A stretch of DNA of 63,908 bases from Bacteroidales bacterium. Lineage in GTDB: Bacteria; Bacteroidota; Bacteroidia; Bacteroidales; Tenuifilaceae. The stretch spans positions 1 to 63,908 of the forward strand of contig RPRQ01000023.1 of NCBI GenBank assembly GCA_003818205.1, in the 5' to 3' direction. Position numbers and translations under genes: made by a program. Under the pieces are notes generated by a model. It was given only the letters and a program-made list of their open reading frames with translations. It did not search any database and was not told the origin of the DNA. The stretch's first letter is position 1; every line of letters begins with the position of its first letter. This document shows positions 1-8,232 of this stretch, one piece after another.

Positions 1-623
1 CTGGAGCCGTAACCCGTGGTCAGCCCGTACTCAAAGGTAACCGTGGTGCTGGCGTTGTTCGCGTTGACCGTGCCGTTCAGCGTTGCCCCGGTGCTGGTTA
101 CGCTTCCCGCCGCATCGGTGGTTACAGTTGGTGCTACACCTGCTACATATTCAACAACCGATATTGCTGTTGCTGTCCCAACATGATTTGTCAGTCCGGC
201 AGTACCTGTTCCTGTCGCACCAACATTAGGAGTACCTACCCAGTTCGAGTTTCCCACTATATTAACTAAATCTGGTGAAGGATAATTGGTCTTTATGAAA
301 TTTAAATCTGTACCAGAAGGCATGTTTGCATAAAATAATGCATCATCATCATCTGTGGTATTATTATCTAAGTACCAATAGTAATAAAGACTATAATCAT
401 CACAATAGAGATAGTAATTTTGGGTTTCGTGCTTCCAATATTCCATTCCAGACGATCCCATTGTTCCCGATTGTTTAACATAAACACCATTTGCTGCTGC
501 CGGAATAACAACAGTTGTTATTTGCAATTTTTGTGGAGTAACTGCGCTTGCTCCATAGCCTATGGTTAAAACCCAAAAAAGTAATAACCATCTGACCTTT
601 AAAAAAAAGTAGAATTTTTTCAT
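1..623 (-). CDS. Secreted repeat (fibronectin-like) surface protein, C-terminal part beyond window
   Basis: The frame opens at ATG 623 and stays open to the window edge, giving about 207 residues of an incomplete protein. The start has a clear signal peptide: MKKF, then a hydrophobic stretch ending GASA before VTPQK. Residues 30-165 are a Tyr/Asp-rich region I do not recognise. From about residue 165 (VTTDAAGSVTSTGATLNGTV...TFEYGLTTGYGS) the sequence matches the Ig/fibronectin-like repeat that occurs in tandem in very large Bacteroidota surface proteins. It starts only 16 bases after the binding-protein gene, so it is probably the last gene of the four-gene minus-strand operon. The repeat part is near 60% G+C, whereas the first part is AT-rich, suggesting that the repeat array has a separate history. 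The rest of the protein and any sorting domain cannot be seen. Confidence 0.75.
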   Translation of the reverse strand, partial: MKKFYFFLKVRWLLLFWVLTIGYGASAVTPQKLQITTVVIPAAANGVYVKQSGTMGSSGMEYWKHETQNYYLYCDDYSLYYYWYLDNNTTDDDDALFYANMPSGTDLNFIKTNYPSPDLVNIVGNSNWVGTPNVGATGTGTAGLTNHVGTATAISVVEYVAGVAPTVTTDAAGSVTSTGATLNGTVNANNASTTVTFEYGLTTGYGS

Positions 624-639
624 ACTTATCGATTTTAAG

Positions 640-1800
640 TTAAATACACAAATACGGGTTCTTCCAACCGGAAACCGATTGAACATGAATATTAGTAAAC
701 GCCTCATTATTATACCTTAAGGCCTCCCCCTGATCAACTATTATTTTAGTTGCTTTATTGTTCTTAAAAACTATTTTTTCAATATCAATGGTTGGTGCTG
801 CTAAAGATAAATCGTGATGAAAATTCCGGGCTCCTCGTGGGCCATTAATTGTTATAGAGTTAATCGCATTGATTATTATTGTTCTTTCACCTTGCAATAG
901 TTCAGCCATTAACCTATTGAACAACTCACCCATTTCAAAACCCATTGCAGCAAACTCTGTAGCTCGTTTTCCGGTTAAATACTCGTATATTTTTTTAAAA
1001 GATACGTTTTTTTCTTCCAACGAATCGTAATTCCAGCCCGATGCTGTATATAAATTTAATTCTGAATAGTTTAATCCACTAATTATTTCTTCCGATGCCA
1101 TATGCGATGTAACAATTAAAGGCATCCTATTAGCTAAACTCGATTTAAGGAATGCTTTATAAAAATCTTTAGCTTCGGAACCACAAAACAAAGCATGTAA
1201 ATAATCAACTCCAGATTCAGCAATTTTTTTCAGATAAATTTCAAGCGGTTCTTCTATATTCCGAACATTCGGATCATATGGAAGTATGTGCATGTCAATT
1301 TCGTCAATTCCTTGAGAAAAGACTCCCTGACAAAACGATGAGTGCATGTGATAACCTGCCTCATAAATCGACATCAGAATAGCTCCTTTTCCATTGAACT
1401 TACGTTGAACCCAACGTCCAAGTGCAAATTCCATTTGCCACATCTGCAAACTATTAAAAAAGACCGATCCCGATATTTTTGACATTGGCGGTAAATATTC
1501 ACCCAAATCAAAAAAGAATGCAAGCTTTCGATGCTGTTCAATTATTTGTGATATCTCGTTGATTAGCTTATAGCTAATTATCCCAGAAACAATATCAACA
1601 TTATGAAAGAAGCACAATTTATTTACTGCTGTTTTTACAAGTTCGTTATTCCCTTTATCAATATATTCTGGGAAAAACTGAAAACAAGTTCTGTATTGTT
1701 CTGGAATTGCGGAAAAAAAACCATCAATAATATCTTGCGACATATTGGATGCAATATTCGAAAAAGGAAATAAAAAGCCAATTTTTATTGTTTTATTCAT
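640..1800 (-). CDS. Leaderless LivK-like (Peripla_BP_6) substrate-binding protein
   Basis: 386 residues. The N-terminus (MNKTIKIGFLFPFSNIASNM) begins directly with the first beta strand of a periplasmic-binding-protein type I fold (KIGFLFPFS). The rest fits the amino-acid ABC-transporter binding family: a ligand-lobe region near GKGAILMSIYEAGYHMHSSF and a C-terminal GPRGARNFHHDLSLAAPTIDI. There is no signal peptide or lipobox, so unlike transporter-bound family members it is predicted to be cytoplasmic. No permease or ATPase is adjacent. It lies between the tail-collar gene (136 bases upstream) and a large secreted repeat protein (16 bases downstream). A sensory or chaperone-like role in that cassette is possible, but the function is not known. 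Fold assignment is fairly sure; the role is open. Confidence 0.7.
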   Translation of the reverse strand: MNKTIKIGFLFPFSNIASNMSQDIIDGFFSAIPEQYRTCFQFFPEYIDKGNNELVKTAVNKLCFFHNVDIVSGIISYKLINEISQIIEQHRKLAFFFDLGEYLPPMSKISGSVFFNSLQMWQMEFALGRWVQRKFNGKGAILMSIYEAGYHMHSSFCQGVFSQGIDEIDMHILPYDPNVRNIEEPLEIYLKKIAESGVDYLHALFCGSEAKDFYKAFLKSSLANRMPLIVTSHMASEEIISGLNYSELNLYTASGWNYDSLEEKNVSFKKIYEYLTGKRATEFAAMGFEMGELFNRLMAELLQGERTIIINAINSITINGPRGARNFHHDLSLAAPTIDIEKIVFKNNKATKIIVDQGEALRYNNEAFTNIHVQSVSGWKNPYLCI

Positions 1801-1936
1801 TTAGATTTAGCTTAACAGAAAGCATCTTCAGTTAATTATTATTTCAATTACTTTTTAATATAGATATAAATTAGGACTGATAAAAAATCAGCCCTAATTT
1901 AACTATGATAATATACTTTAGAAGTATAACATTCTC

Positions 1937-2512
1937 TTAAGGACGACTTGGATAAATACCCTCAGTTACAATACAATAATTCAACACCTGAAATGGTTGC
2001 ATATTTGTAAACGGCAATCCACCTCCAATTGCGGCATTTACAACCGTTCCGGTAACCGCACCACCACCAACGTTTAAAGCTGTATCAGGAGCAACACCAT
2101 TATATAATGCACCACTTCCTAATGATGCCAATGTAGTATTCCTGCCTCCGGGATTTGGTGCAGCTCCTGCACCACTATTAGCTTTAACTGTTACAGAGTT
2201 GCCAGTAAATACTGCTGTATGGGTATGGTTTGGTAATTGATTTAATGTTAATGTAGTGGCCTCAGAACCATCTTTTTGTCCTATTTGACGAGGAGTTAAT
2301 CCCGCTCCATTGCCTTGTCCGATAATAGTTCTGCCTTGTAAATCGGGTACACCAAAAGTTTGTTGACCATTACCGCCGTATATTGTACCCAATAAAGAAT
2401 ACAAAGCAGTATTCTGTTGAATATTTAACAATGCACCATTACAAGGTACAAAACCTTGTGGTGCCCAGTTGAAACCAAATGCAAAAATGGTTCCTAAATA
2501 AGCTTCAATCAT
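1937..2512 (-). CDS. Phage tail-collar domain (MdpB / microcystin-dependent-like) protein
   Basis: 191 residues. The family signature is plain: an N-terminal GTIFAFGFNWAPQGFVPCNG, then NTALYSLLGTIYGGNGQQTFGVPDL, GRTIIGQG, a TLTLNQLPNHTH segment and a C-terminal FTNMQPFQVLNYCI ending IYPSRP. These are the conserved blocks of chromosomal tail-collar (Pfam Collar) proteins related to phage short-tail fibres. The length is normal for the free-standing form. No other phage structural gene is present, so this is not a prophage. It follows the methyltransferase gene by 24 bases and precedes a leaderless binding protein. Extracellular collar proteins of this class are found in many Gram-negative bacteria, but their role is unsettled. 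Confidence 0.88.
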   Translation of the reverse strand: MIEAYLGTIFAFGFNWAPQGFVPCNGALLNIQQNTALYSLLGTIYGGNGQQTFGVPDLQGRTIIGQGNGAGLTPRQIGQKDGSEATTLTLNQLPNHTHTAVFTGNSVTVKANSGAGAAPNPGGRNTTLASLGSGALYNGVAPDTALNVGGGAVTGTVVNAAIGGGLPFTNMQPFQVLNYCIVTEGIYPSRP

Positions 2513-2536
2513 AATTTTTAAGTTTTAAGTTAATAA

Positions 2537-3520
2537 TTAAGCTATATAATCTAAATTTTTAGATTCAATTTTTGGTTTGTTACTCTGGTTATACCAAAAC
2601 TCAATTGATTTTGGGCAATTATCTCGCAATTCGACATACCTTATGGGCATATTTAAGCTACAATCGTTTAAACCTAAAACCTCATTGCCGAATACTTTAA
2701 TTGTAGTATAAAGCAAAAGGTCGTAAGGTTTATTAAATGTTTGTGGTAGGGTCACAACTTTTCTATATTTACTGCAATCTAAACTTATTTTATTTACAGA
2801 GAATAGTTTACATAGATGATTTATCTCACCACCTTCTTCGAGCAGCTGATCCCCATCCCATATACCTCTTTTCCTTAAATAGACATCAATTGTAATTTGT
2901 TCGGGAATGAAAATGGTATCGGGTTTACACTGAGGTATCAAGTTTTGCATAATAGCTACCTGTGGTTCCTTCTTCAACCCTGCCTGCATTGTTTCGGAGA
3001 TCACAATGTCGTATGGTTGATCTACTTTATAAACTGCGGCATCGGCTAGAACAAATCCTTCGGCATATTCTCCTAGCTCAAGCTCTTTTAATAGCTTTTC
3101 TGCTGCAATCAGGGATTCACTGTTTATATCTAAAAAGGTAACTCTTATTTTATCGGCTGAGTAGTAATGAAGAAGAGGTGTAATTAGAGTTGCATAAGGG
3201 CCACATCCCGCATAGAGAATTCTAACCAAGGTGTTACCATTGCTAACCGTTGAGTCAATGGCCTGCTTAATACCACGGAGAAAAATTGCGGTTCTTTTCA
3301 TCTCAAGGAGACAATGTGCAGCACCTGACGGAGAAATGGCTTTGCCTGATGGTAAATGGATATCCCCTACACCTAAGTTATTCATGTCGATACCTGTAAT
3401 TGAGCTGAATACTTCATATAGGCAATCTGCCGATTGTTTCATTTTTTGATAATTTTCTCCACAGCTAATTAATATTTCAGCTGCTTCTTTAACTATATTA
3501 CAATTCTTAGCAAATAGCAT
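2537..3520 (-). CDS. SAM-dependent methyltransferase, PRMT-like
   Basis: 327 residues. A Rossmann methyltransferase core is visible: motif I LYAGCGPYATL (about residues 101-111), an acidic motif-II strand VTFLDINSESL, and VISETMQAGLKKEPQ followed by FIPEQITIDVYL. The SE(T)M element and the later P-rich strand resemble protein arginine methyltransferases, although the usual double-E hairpin is only partly matched. About 95 N-terminal residues precede the core and are unassigned; they could recognise the substrate. It is the first gene of the minus-strand cassette, 24 bases before the tail-collar gene. Modification of the collar protein or another operon product is a reasonable inference, not shown by the sequence. 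Confidence 0.7.
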   Translation of the reverse strand: MLFAKNCNIVKEAAEILISCGENYQKMKQSADCLYEVFSSITGIDMNNLGVGDIHLPSGKAISPSGAAHCLLEMKRTAIFLRGIKQAIDSTVSNGNTLVRILYAGCGPYATLITPLLHYYSADKIRVTFLDINSESLIAAEKLLKELELGEYAEGFVLADAAVYKVDQPYDIVISETMQAGLKKEPQVAIMQNLIPQCKPDTIFIPEQITIDVYLRKRGIWDGDQLLEEGGEINHLCKLFSVNKISLDCSKYRKVVTLPQTFNKPYDLLLYTTIKVFGNEVLGLNDCSLNMPIRYVELRDNCPKSIEFWYNQSNKPKIESKNLDYIA

Positions 3521-4072
3521 TAATAATTACATTAAACATCATATAAATATAGCTTTTTTACTTCAAAAATAAACATCACTTATAGTTATTTTTAAAAAAA
3601 ATATCAACCGCCAATATCCTATAATAAAAGCAATTACAATATTAACCCTTTTCTAATATTCAAATCAACGTACACAAAATGATTGTTTAGGCTATTTAGT
3701 TCACTTTTTTTCGATGTAATGTGAACAAAATAATTCGTAAATGGTAAACGAGCGGGTTATCGCAATATGTTTTTTTAAGCTTTAAATTGACTAGATCGTG
3801 CTTGTTGCACGTTGGTTCGACCTCGTCATTTATATCTTTCGAGAAATAGAGATCCGTTAACCCACTTCATGCTACCTCACCCGTATTGCTTAAACTACAA
3901 TATTAAGTAAGGAACACAAGAGCCAAACTAAAGAACCTACTAGGTGGATAAAGCAGAGCCTTGTTGTTTGTTTTCACTTCGCACCTTACCGAATAGTTAC
4001 AAAGATTTCTTATTTTCGCAAAGAAAAACCAAACTATACAATGATTAGAATAACCATGAACCCTATTCGCTC
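3521..4072. other. Gene-free divergent spacer
   Basis: This 552-base AT-rich spacer lies between the divergent methyltransferase and GH25 genes. I see no tRNA, no convincing reading frame and no clear long repeat. Promoters for both flanking genes must lie here, but only a weak match (TTATTTTCGC near 4011-4020) to the Bacteroidota -7 element is present upstream of the GH25 gene. Confidence 0.4.
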
Positions 4073-4801
4073 ATGAGAAAACCTAAGAAGCAATTTTATG
4101 TGGTTATCCTTGTCTTTACATTGATTGTTGGGCTAGTCATTTACAAAATATTTTTTCAACCCGATACTTTTCATATAAATAAGTTCAAGTACCCCATTTT
4201 TGGTATTGACATTTCGAAACACAACGGGAGAATCAATTGGGATAAGCTAAAAGATCAGAAACTCGATTTTGTATTCATTAAAGCAACCGAAGGCAAAACT
4301 CGCCTAGATCCTAGATATCAGTATAATCTCAAGGGAGCAAAGGGTATTAAGGTTAGAGTTGGCGCATATCATTTCTTTAAATTTAACCGCGATGGGGCTG
4401 AGCAAGCACGTAACTTCCTTAGCAGGGTTAAAATAAGCGGGTTAGATTTCGCCCCAATACTCGATGTTGAGGAATCTGGTAATTATACTAACAGAAACAA
4501 TCCAAAGCTAGTTATCAAAGAGATTCGAAAGTTTATAAACTTCGTTGAGTCCCGAACATCCAGAAAGGTAATTATTTATACCAACGAACATGAGTACAAT
4601 AAGTACATTAAAAATAACTTTAATAGCAACCCCCTTTGGATATGCTCACTCGATGAGGCACCACCCATCGATAGGAAGTGGAAATTTTGGCAATACGCTC
4701 ACCGTGGGAAAATAGAAGGAATCAAAGGGTTTGTTGATCTGAATACTTTCAATGGCAGTAAGAGAGAGTGGAATAGCTATATCAGCGGAGGAGCAAGGTA
4801 A
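4073..4801 (+). CDS. GH25 lysozyme-like muramidase, membrane-anchored
   Basis: 242 residues. After a basic start (MRKPKKQ) there is one hydrophobic segment, residues 9-29 (FYVVILVFTLIVGLVIYKIFF), probably an N-terminal membrane anchor. The catalytic domain then begins IFGIDISKHNGRINWDKL, and FVFIKATEG and VGAYHFFKF follow. The catalytic Asp and Glu lie in PILDVEES. A late WKFWQYAHRG...VDLNTFNGS block is the usual GH25 C-terminus (WQY, and D...N near the end). The enzyme should cleave the beta-1,4 bond between MurNAc and GlcNAc in peptidoglycan, on the outer face of the inner membrane. Length is normal for a single-domain GH25. It is transcribed alone. Possible jobs are cell-wall remodelling or a lytic role; it is not next to phage genes. 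Confidence 0.9.
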   Translation: MRKPKKQFYVVILVFTLIVGLVIYKIFFQPDTFHINKFKYPIFGIDISKHNGRINWDKLKDQKLDFVFIKATEGKTRLDPRYQYNLKGAKGIKVRVGAYHFFKFNRDGAEQARNFLSRVKISGLDFAPILDVEESGNYTNRNNPKLVIKEIRKFINFVESRTSRKVIIYTNEHEYNKYIKNNFNSNPLWICSLDEAPPIDRKWKFWQYAHRGKIEGIKGFVDLNTFNGSKREWNSYISGGAR

Positions 4802-4819
4802 ATCTCGAAGATTACCTTG
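4794..4819 (+). terminator. Weak hairpin at the end of the GH25 gene
   Basis: CAAGGTAA (4794-4801, containing the stop codon) pairs with TTACCTTG (4812-4819) across a ten-base loop. There is no U-run behind it, so it may only slow RNA decay rather than terminate. Confidence 0.3.
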
Positions 4820-4926
4820 ACCCTTAAACATGGTTTTGTCTTTATTCTAAAAAAATCATTAACCCATCTGATTATTAATACTAGTGTTATGTTAATCATA
4901 CTATAACGCATATAGTATTCAGAGCG

Positions 4927-4954
4927 TTAACCGATGGGTTAACCCATCGGTTAA
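4927..4954. repeat. Perfect 28-bp palindrome centred on GGGTTAACCC
   Basis: Positions 4927-4954 read the same on both strands (TTAACCGATGGGTT followed by its exact reverse complement), with no spacer. A second, nearly perfect relative is at 50745-50766 (ACAGACGGGTT / AACCCATCTGT). The shared core GGGTTAACCC suggests a dispersed palindromic repeat or protein-binding site. Confidence 0.7.
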
Positions 4955-5101
4955 AATAAAAACGTAATAGTACATACTTAACATTACACAAGTACCCTAA
5001 GAAAACCTGATTTTTTTTATTATTAAAATCACTACTGATCGACTAAAATATTATATAATTCATGAAATACTTGATATTACTACATTCAATGTATAGGTCC
5101 C

Positions 5102-5322
5102 CCTGCCTACCGGCAGGCAGGCGGCAGGCAGGCCTAATGGGGCTTGATTTTCGGGTTTACCCGAATTATTGACTTCGTTGCCTGGCAACTGCTGGACCGC
5201 TAAGTCAATCAGGCGGGTTAATAAAAGTTACTACAAATAGATCGTCGCTCTGCGACTTTAAAAGCAGCATCGCTGCGAACTATTTGTAGAATAGATGATT
5301 ATGTTTTAGCTAGAAGCAGCAT
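5102..5322. repeat. Cluster of REP-like hairpins in an 816-base gene-free stretch
   Basis: The spacer 4802-5617 has no gene I can support. It holds several small palindromic repeats: a CCTGCCTACCGGCAGGCAGG hairpin with extra GGCAGG copies (5102-5133); an imperfect inverted pair ACCCGAATTATTGACTTCG (5159-5177) and its complement near 5201-5220; and two direct copies of AGCAGCATCGCTGCGA (5264-5279 and 5307-5322), each a short GCAGC/GCTGC hairpin. A further hairpin (CTAGCAT...ATGCTAG) is near 5443-5470. The first two types recur elsewhere in the window. Confidence 0.65.
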
Positions 5323-5617
5323 CGCTGCGACCTATTGAATATAGATTTTTTCTCGGTTACTAATGTATTAAAATACAATATCGCTTTAGCGTTTTTAAAT
5401 CAACTCCTTCACCACGCATGGCGGTTTGGGAGGTTTATTAACCTAGCATAGTCCGCAGGACATGCTAGCGTTAAATTCCTTAAACGACATTGAATTAAAA
5501 TAGATTTTATCTTTTATTTAATAATACTAACAAAATGTTATGCAATAATTACAAACTTAACTTGTATTTTTCAGAAAAATATCCTTTAAAGTAAATCCGA
5601 TCGAAAACTATTAATAA

Positions 5618-6895
5618 ATGAATCTCTTTAAACCAGTATTTATTATTTTGATTTGTTCTGCTAGCGTTTCCCAATCAATCGCTATAAATGATACTATTGT
5701 CAACCTGTTTACAAAATTGAATAGTAGCAAACCTGCTGAAAAAGCAATTATTCTGAATCAGATTGCTAAGCATTATCAGGATTTTAACTTTACTAAAGCC
5801 GTTTACTACTCTGAACAAGCTATTGAAAGTGCAAAACTAGTGAATGACTCTACTGAACTTGCAAATGCGTACTATAATCTGGGTTACATTCAACTCTTAA
5901 AGGGAGATAATAGTCAAGCCAATATCAATTTAACCAAAGCTTACAATCTATATAATCTCCTAAGTAACAAGTTAGGAATTGCTAAGTCTAGCGATAATTT
6001 AGCATCACTTTTCCGCTATGCCTCCTCTTATGATAAATCATTGAAATACCATACTACAGCGTTAAATATATTTATTGAATTGAACGATACTACAGGTATA
6101 ATTGGATCAAAAAATAACCTTGGCATTCTATACCGAAATCTAGATAATTATCAGAAATCGCTTTCGTACTATCATGAAGCTCTCAAACTAGCAAAAAAAA
6201 CGAATAGCAAGCTTTTATCCACAGTTTACAATTCAATAGGTTCATACTATTGGTACAAGGAATCTTACGATTCAGCATTGTTCTACTACAGAAGAGCCTT
6301 AAATATAAACCCCAGAACACTCCTTTTAAAAGAAAGGAACTCTGCAGCTTTAAACAATATAGGTAATGTATATAGAAGCACTGGGAAATCTGATAGTGCT
6401 CTTTATTATTATAAAAAATCTCTCGATAGCTGTACTCGCTATGAGTTAAATAATCTTGCATCAATAACTTTGAAGAATTTTGGCATTATATATAATAAAC
6501 TTGGTAACTACGATGAAGCCTTAAAGTATCTTGATAAAAGCGTTTCAAAAGCAAAAATGGCTCGTTTAAAACGAACTATCAGTGAAGACTACCTACATTT
6601 ATCCGAATCATATTCAAGGCAAGGCAATTATAAAAACGCATTAGAGTATTATAAAAAATATTCGAATCTTCGAGATTCCATTTTATATGATGAACAGGTT
6701 AATAAGATTACTCTTTTTGAGGCAGAAAGCGTTTTGCAACAAAAAGAGATAGATAATGCTAATCTATCAAAAAACATTGCAGAACAAAAACTTAGAATTA
6801 ATCGCATTAGTAGTCTGTTAATCATTTCTTGCCTAATAATTGGATTATTAGCAGTTATTGCATTTACTTTTTACCGAAATTCAAAAAAAAGGTAA
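5618..6895 (+). CDS. TPR-repeat protein with C-terminal membrane segment, probably truncated regulator
   Basis: 425 residues. An N-terminal signal peptide (MNLFKPVFIILICSASVSQSIA) precedes at least six tetratricopeptide units between about residues 40 and 355 (recurring NLGYIQLLKGD, NNLGILYRNLDNYQKSLSYYHEAL, NIGNVYRSTGKSDSALYYYKKSL, LGNYDEALKYLDKS). A coiled coil (about 360-392) and one transmembrane helix (LLIISCLIIGLLAVIAFTFY) follow, and the protein stops eight residues later. In Bacteroidota this layout usually continues into a cytoplasmic coiled coil plus a LuxR-type HTH or histidine kinase, which is missing here. The same frame stays open after the stop for 26 codons, exactly up to the insertion-sequence end at 6970. 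Truncation linked to the IS is an inference. It could also be a complete periplasmic scaffold. Confidence 0.75.
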   Translation: MNLFKPVFIILICSASVSQSIAINDTIVNLFTKLNSSKPAEKAIILNQIAKHYQDFNFTKAVYYSEQAIESAKLVNDSTELANAYYNLGYIQLLKGDNSQANINLTKAYNLYNLLSNKLGIAKSSDNLASLFRYASSYDKSLKYHTTALNIFIELNDTTGIIGSKNNLGILYRNLDNYQKSLSYYHEALKLAKKTNSKLLSTVYNSIGSYYWYKESYDSALFYYRRALNINPRTLLLKERNSAALNNIGNVYRSTGKSDSALYYYKKSLDSCTRYELNNLASITLKNFGIIYNKLGNYDEALKYLDKSVSKAKMARLKRTISEDYLHLSESYSRQGNYKNALEYYKKYSNLRDSILYDEQVNKITLFEAESVLQQKEIDNANLSKNIAEQKLRINRISSLLIISCLIIGLLAVIAFTFYRNSKKR

Positions 6896-7136
6896 CTATT
6901 CAGCAATAGCCAAAATATAAAAAAAGAAATAGTTCGAAAAACCCAACTATCTCAAAAAGAGGTAATGTGGTCATAAATGGTTGGTAAAAAATTTCAATTA
7001 GTTTTGTAATATTCACTTGTAATCTGAAGAGGAATTAGGCTCTGCAGGAGTGCAACCTACCAGCAATAGGATTACGGATAAACAGTAGTGAGGGGGTGCT
7101 TCGGCATCCCTTTCTCATTACTGGCATCCTTTATGG

Positions 7137-8087
7137 CTAGGAAAACTTATCTTTTGCTGCTTGGTTGCATAAATGTAAATACCACCTGATGAAGTTTTTC
7201 TTAGCTATTTTGCTAAGACCGCGGTGTAAGTTTAGTTTTTCCTTCAGATGACCGAAGAACCCCTCCAATCGGTTTGTCGTGTGCGGTATTTCAGGGTAGT
7301 ACAAGTACATGAATAGGCAGGGTAATGCCTTCCTGATAAGCGTCATCGATTTCCTTATCGTCTTATGTTTGTACCAGTAACCGTCAGTTTTGGGGTTGTA
7401 CACCCTCTCCTCAAGAAAAATCTTATAGTATTCGTACCAGACATTCAGGTCAACAACCCATTGGTTGGCCTCTTTTACCGTTTTGATGCTTGTCAACCGG
7501 TTAACGATGCTCAGCAGATCCAAACCAGCACTATTCTTAGGGTGCTGTGTAAGCCATGTGCGGCATTGACGCTTAACGTGAACAACGCATCGCTGCAGTA
7601 TCGCCCCTGGAAAAGCCTGGTTAACGGCTTTCAGAATAGCCCTATGGCCATCGCAGGTTACGCTCTTGATATGGATGCCCATATTTCGGAGGTTCTCAAG
7701 GTCCTCGCGGATCTCAACGTAAAGCTCATTGCTGGTAAGTCGGTAGAGCTGAGTGTGCTTGATATCGTTCTGGTAGTAAACCACTAGGCATACACCATTT
7801 GGAAAGTAGGTGGCATCTACGAGTAGGCAGGCCTCTGTTTTATGACGGATCTCTATTGTTGGGGCTTTTCCTAAATACTTCCTGAATAACCTTTGTAAGC
7901 TGCTTTGGGACATGCCGCTATCACGGGAAAGAGTCTTGTACACCTGACGCTCAAGTATCCATTTTTTAAACCAGCAGAAACAGTTAACCTCCTTCTGTTC
8001 TGGTCTATTTCTCGTAAATAGAATGCCACAACTCTTGCACTTGAACCGTTGATGCCCATTCCTCATCCCCCATAGCATGACATCCAA
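7137..8087 (-). CDS. IS256-family transposase, Zn-ribbon variant (frame-shifted start)
   Basis: 316 residues from ATG 8087. The DDE core is visible: DATYFPNG (first Asp), SVTCDGHRAILKAVNQAFPGAILQRCVVHVKRQC (second Asp, with the C..H..R block typical of IS256 and related transposases), and a late TTNRLEGFFGHLK (Glu). An N-terminal zinc ribbon is cut by this start: only KCKSC is inside. In the same frame upstream the DNA encodes the missing CWACGS half, but no start codon is available there. An ATG at 8121 lies in another frame and becomes in-frame if one base is lost from the A7 run (complement of 8110-8116). So either the gene is frameshifted, or slippage at A7 makes the full 327-residue enzyme. 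Confidence 0.85.
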   Translation of the reverse strand: MDVMLWGMRNGHQRFKCKSCGILFTRNRPEQKEVNCFCWFKKWILERQVYKTLSRDSGMSQSSLQRLFRKYLGKAPTIEIRHKTEACLLVDATYFPNGVCLVVYYQNDIKHTQLYRLTSNELYVEIREDLENLRNMGIHIKSVTCDGHRAILKAVNQAFPGAILQRCVVHVKRQCRTWLTQHPKNSAGLDLLSIVNRLTSIKTVKEANQWVVDLNVWYEYYKIFLEERVYNPKTDGYWYKHKTIRKSMTLIRKALPCLFMYLYYPEIPHTTNRLEGFFGHLKEKLNLHRGLSKIAKKNFIRWYLHLCNQAAKDKFS

Positions 8088-8136
8088 ACTACCGCAGGCC
8101 CAGCAACGCTTTTTTTGCCATTTTTCAACAAAGAAA

Positions 8137-8168
8137 AAAGTTTTATGAAACCCTTTTCATAAAACTTT
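8137..8168. promoter_or_regulatory. Hairpin inside the IS upstream of the transposase
   Basis: A 14-bp perfect stem (8137-8150 with 8155-8168, including GTTTTATGAAA / TTTCATAAAAC) with a four-base loop lies between the right terminal repeat and the transposase start. Insertion sequences often carry such hairpins to block translation from transcripts reading in from outside. That role is inferred. Confidence 0.5.
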
Positions 8169-8232
8169 CTTATATCTCAATGCTATAAACCTATTCGGAG
8201 GTTTTTACCAACCATTTTTGACTATTATGTCC

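Larger units (their letters stand above)
6970..8222. mobile_element. IS256-family (Zn-binding variant) insertion sequence, 1253 bp
   Basis: The ends are 21-bp terminal inverted repeats (6970-6990 and 8202-8222) sharing AAATGGTTGGTAAAAA and differing at one base. Between them lies a single minus-strand transposase gene. I found no exact target-site duplication: the flanks TAATGT and TTATGT are similar but not identical. The element sits between the stop of the TPR gene and the terminator of the acyl-CoA dehydrogenase gene. The low divergence of the two repeats points to a fairly recent insertion. Confidence 0.85.

Noticed and set aside
1937-2512. Prophage remnant because of the tail-collar protein
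   Set aside because: No capsid, terminase, integrase or other tail gene is near; stand-alone chromosomal collar proteins are common.
3231-3449. 72-residue plus-strand frame
   Set aside because: It is wholly antisense to the methyltransferase gene, has no family character and no ribosome-binding site.
5264-5322. Two direct copies of AGCAGCATCGCTGCGA as a possible CRISPR start
   Set aside because: Only two copies, each a short hairpin, with no regular spacer series and no cas gene in the window.
6962-8230. Target-site duplication of the IS
   Set aside because: The flanks TAATGT and TTATGT are similar but not the same, so no duplication can be claimed.
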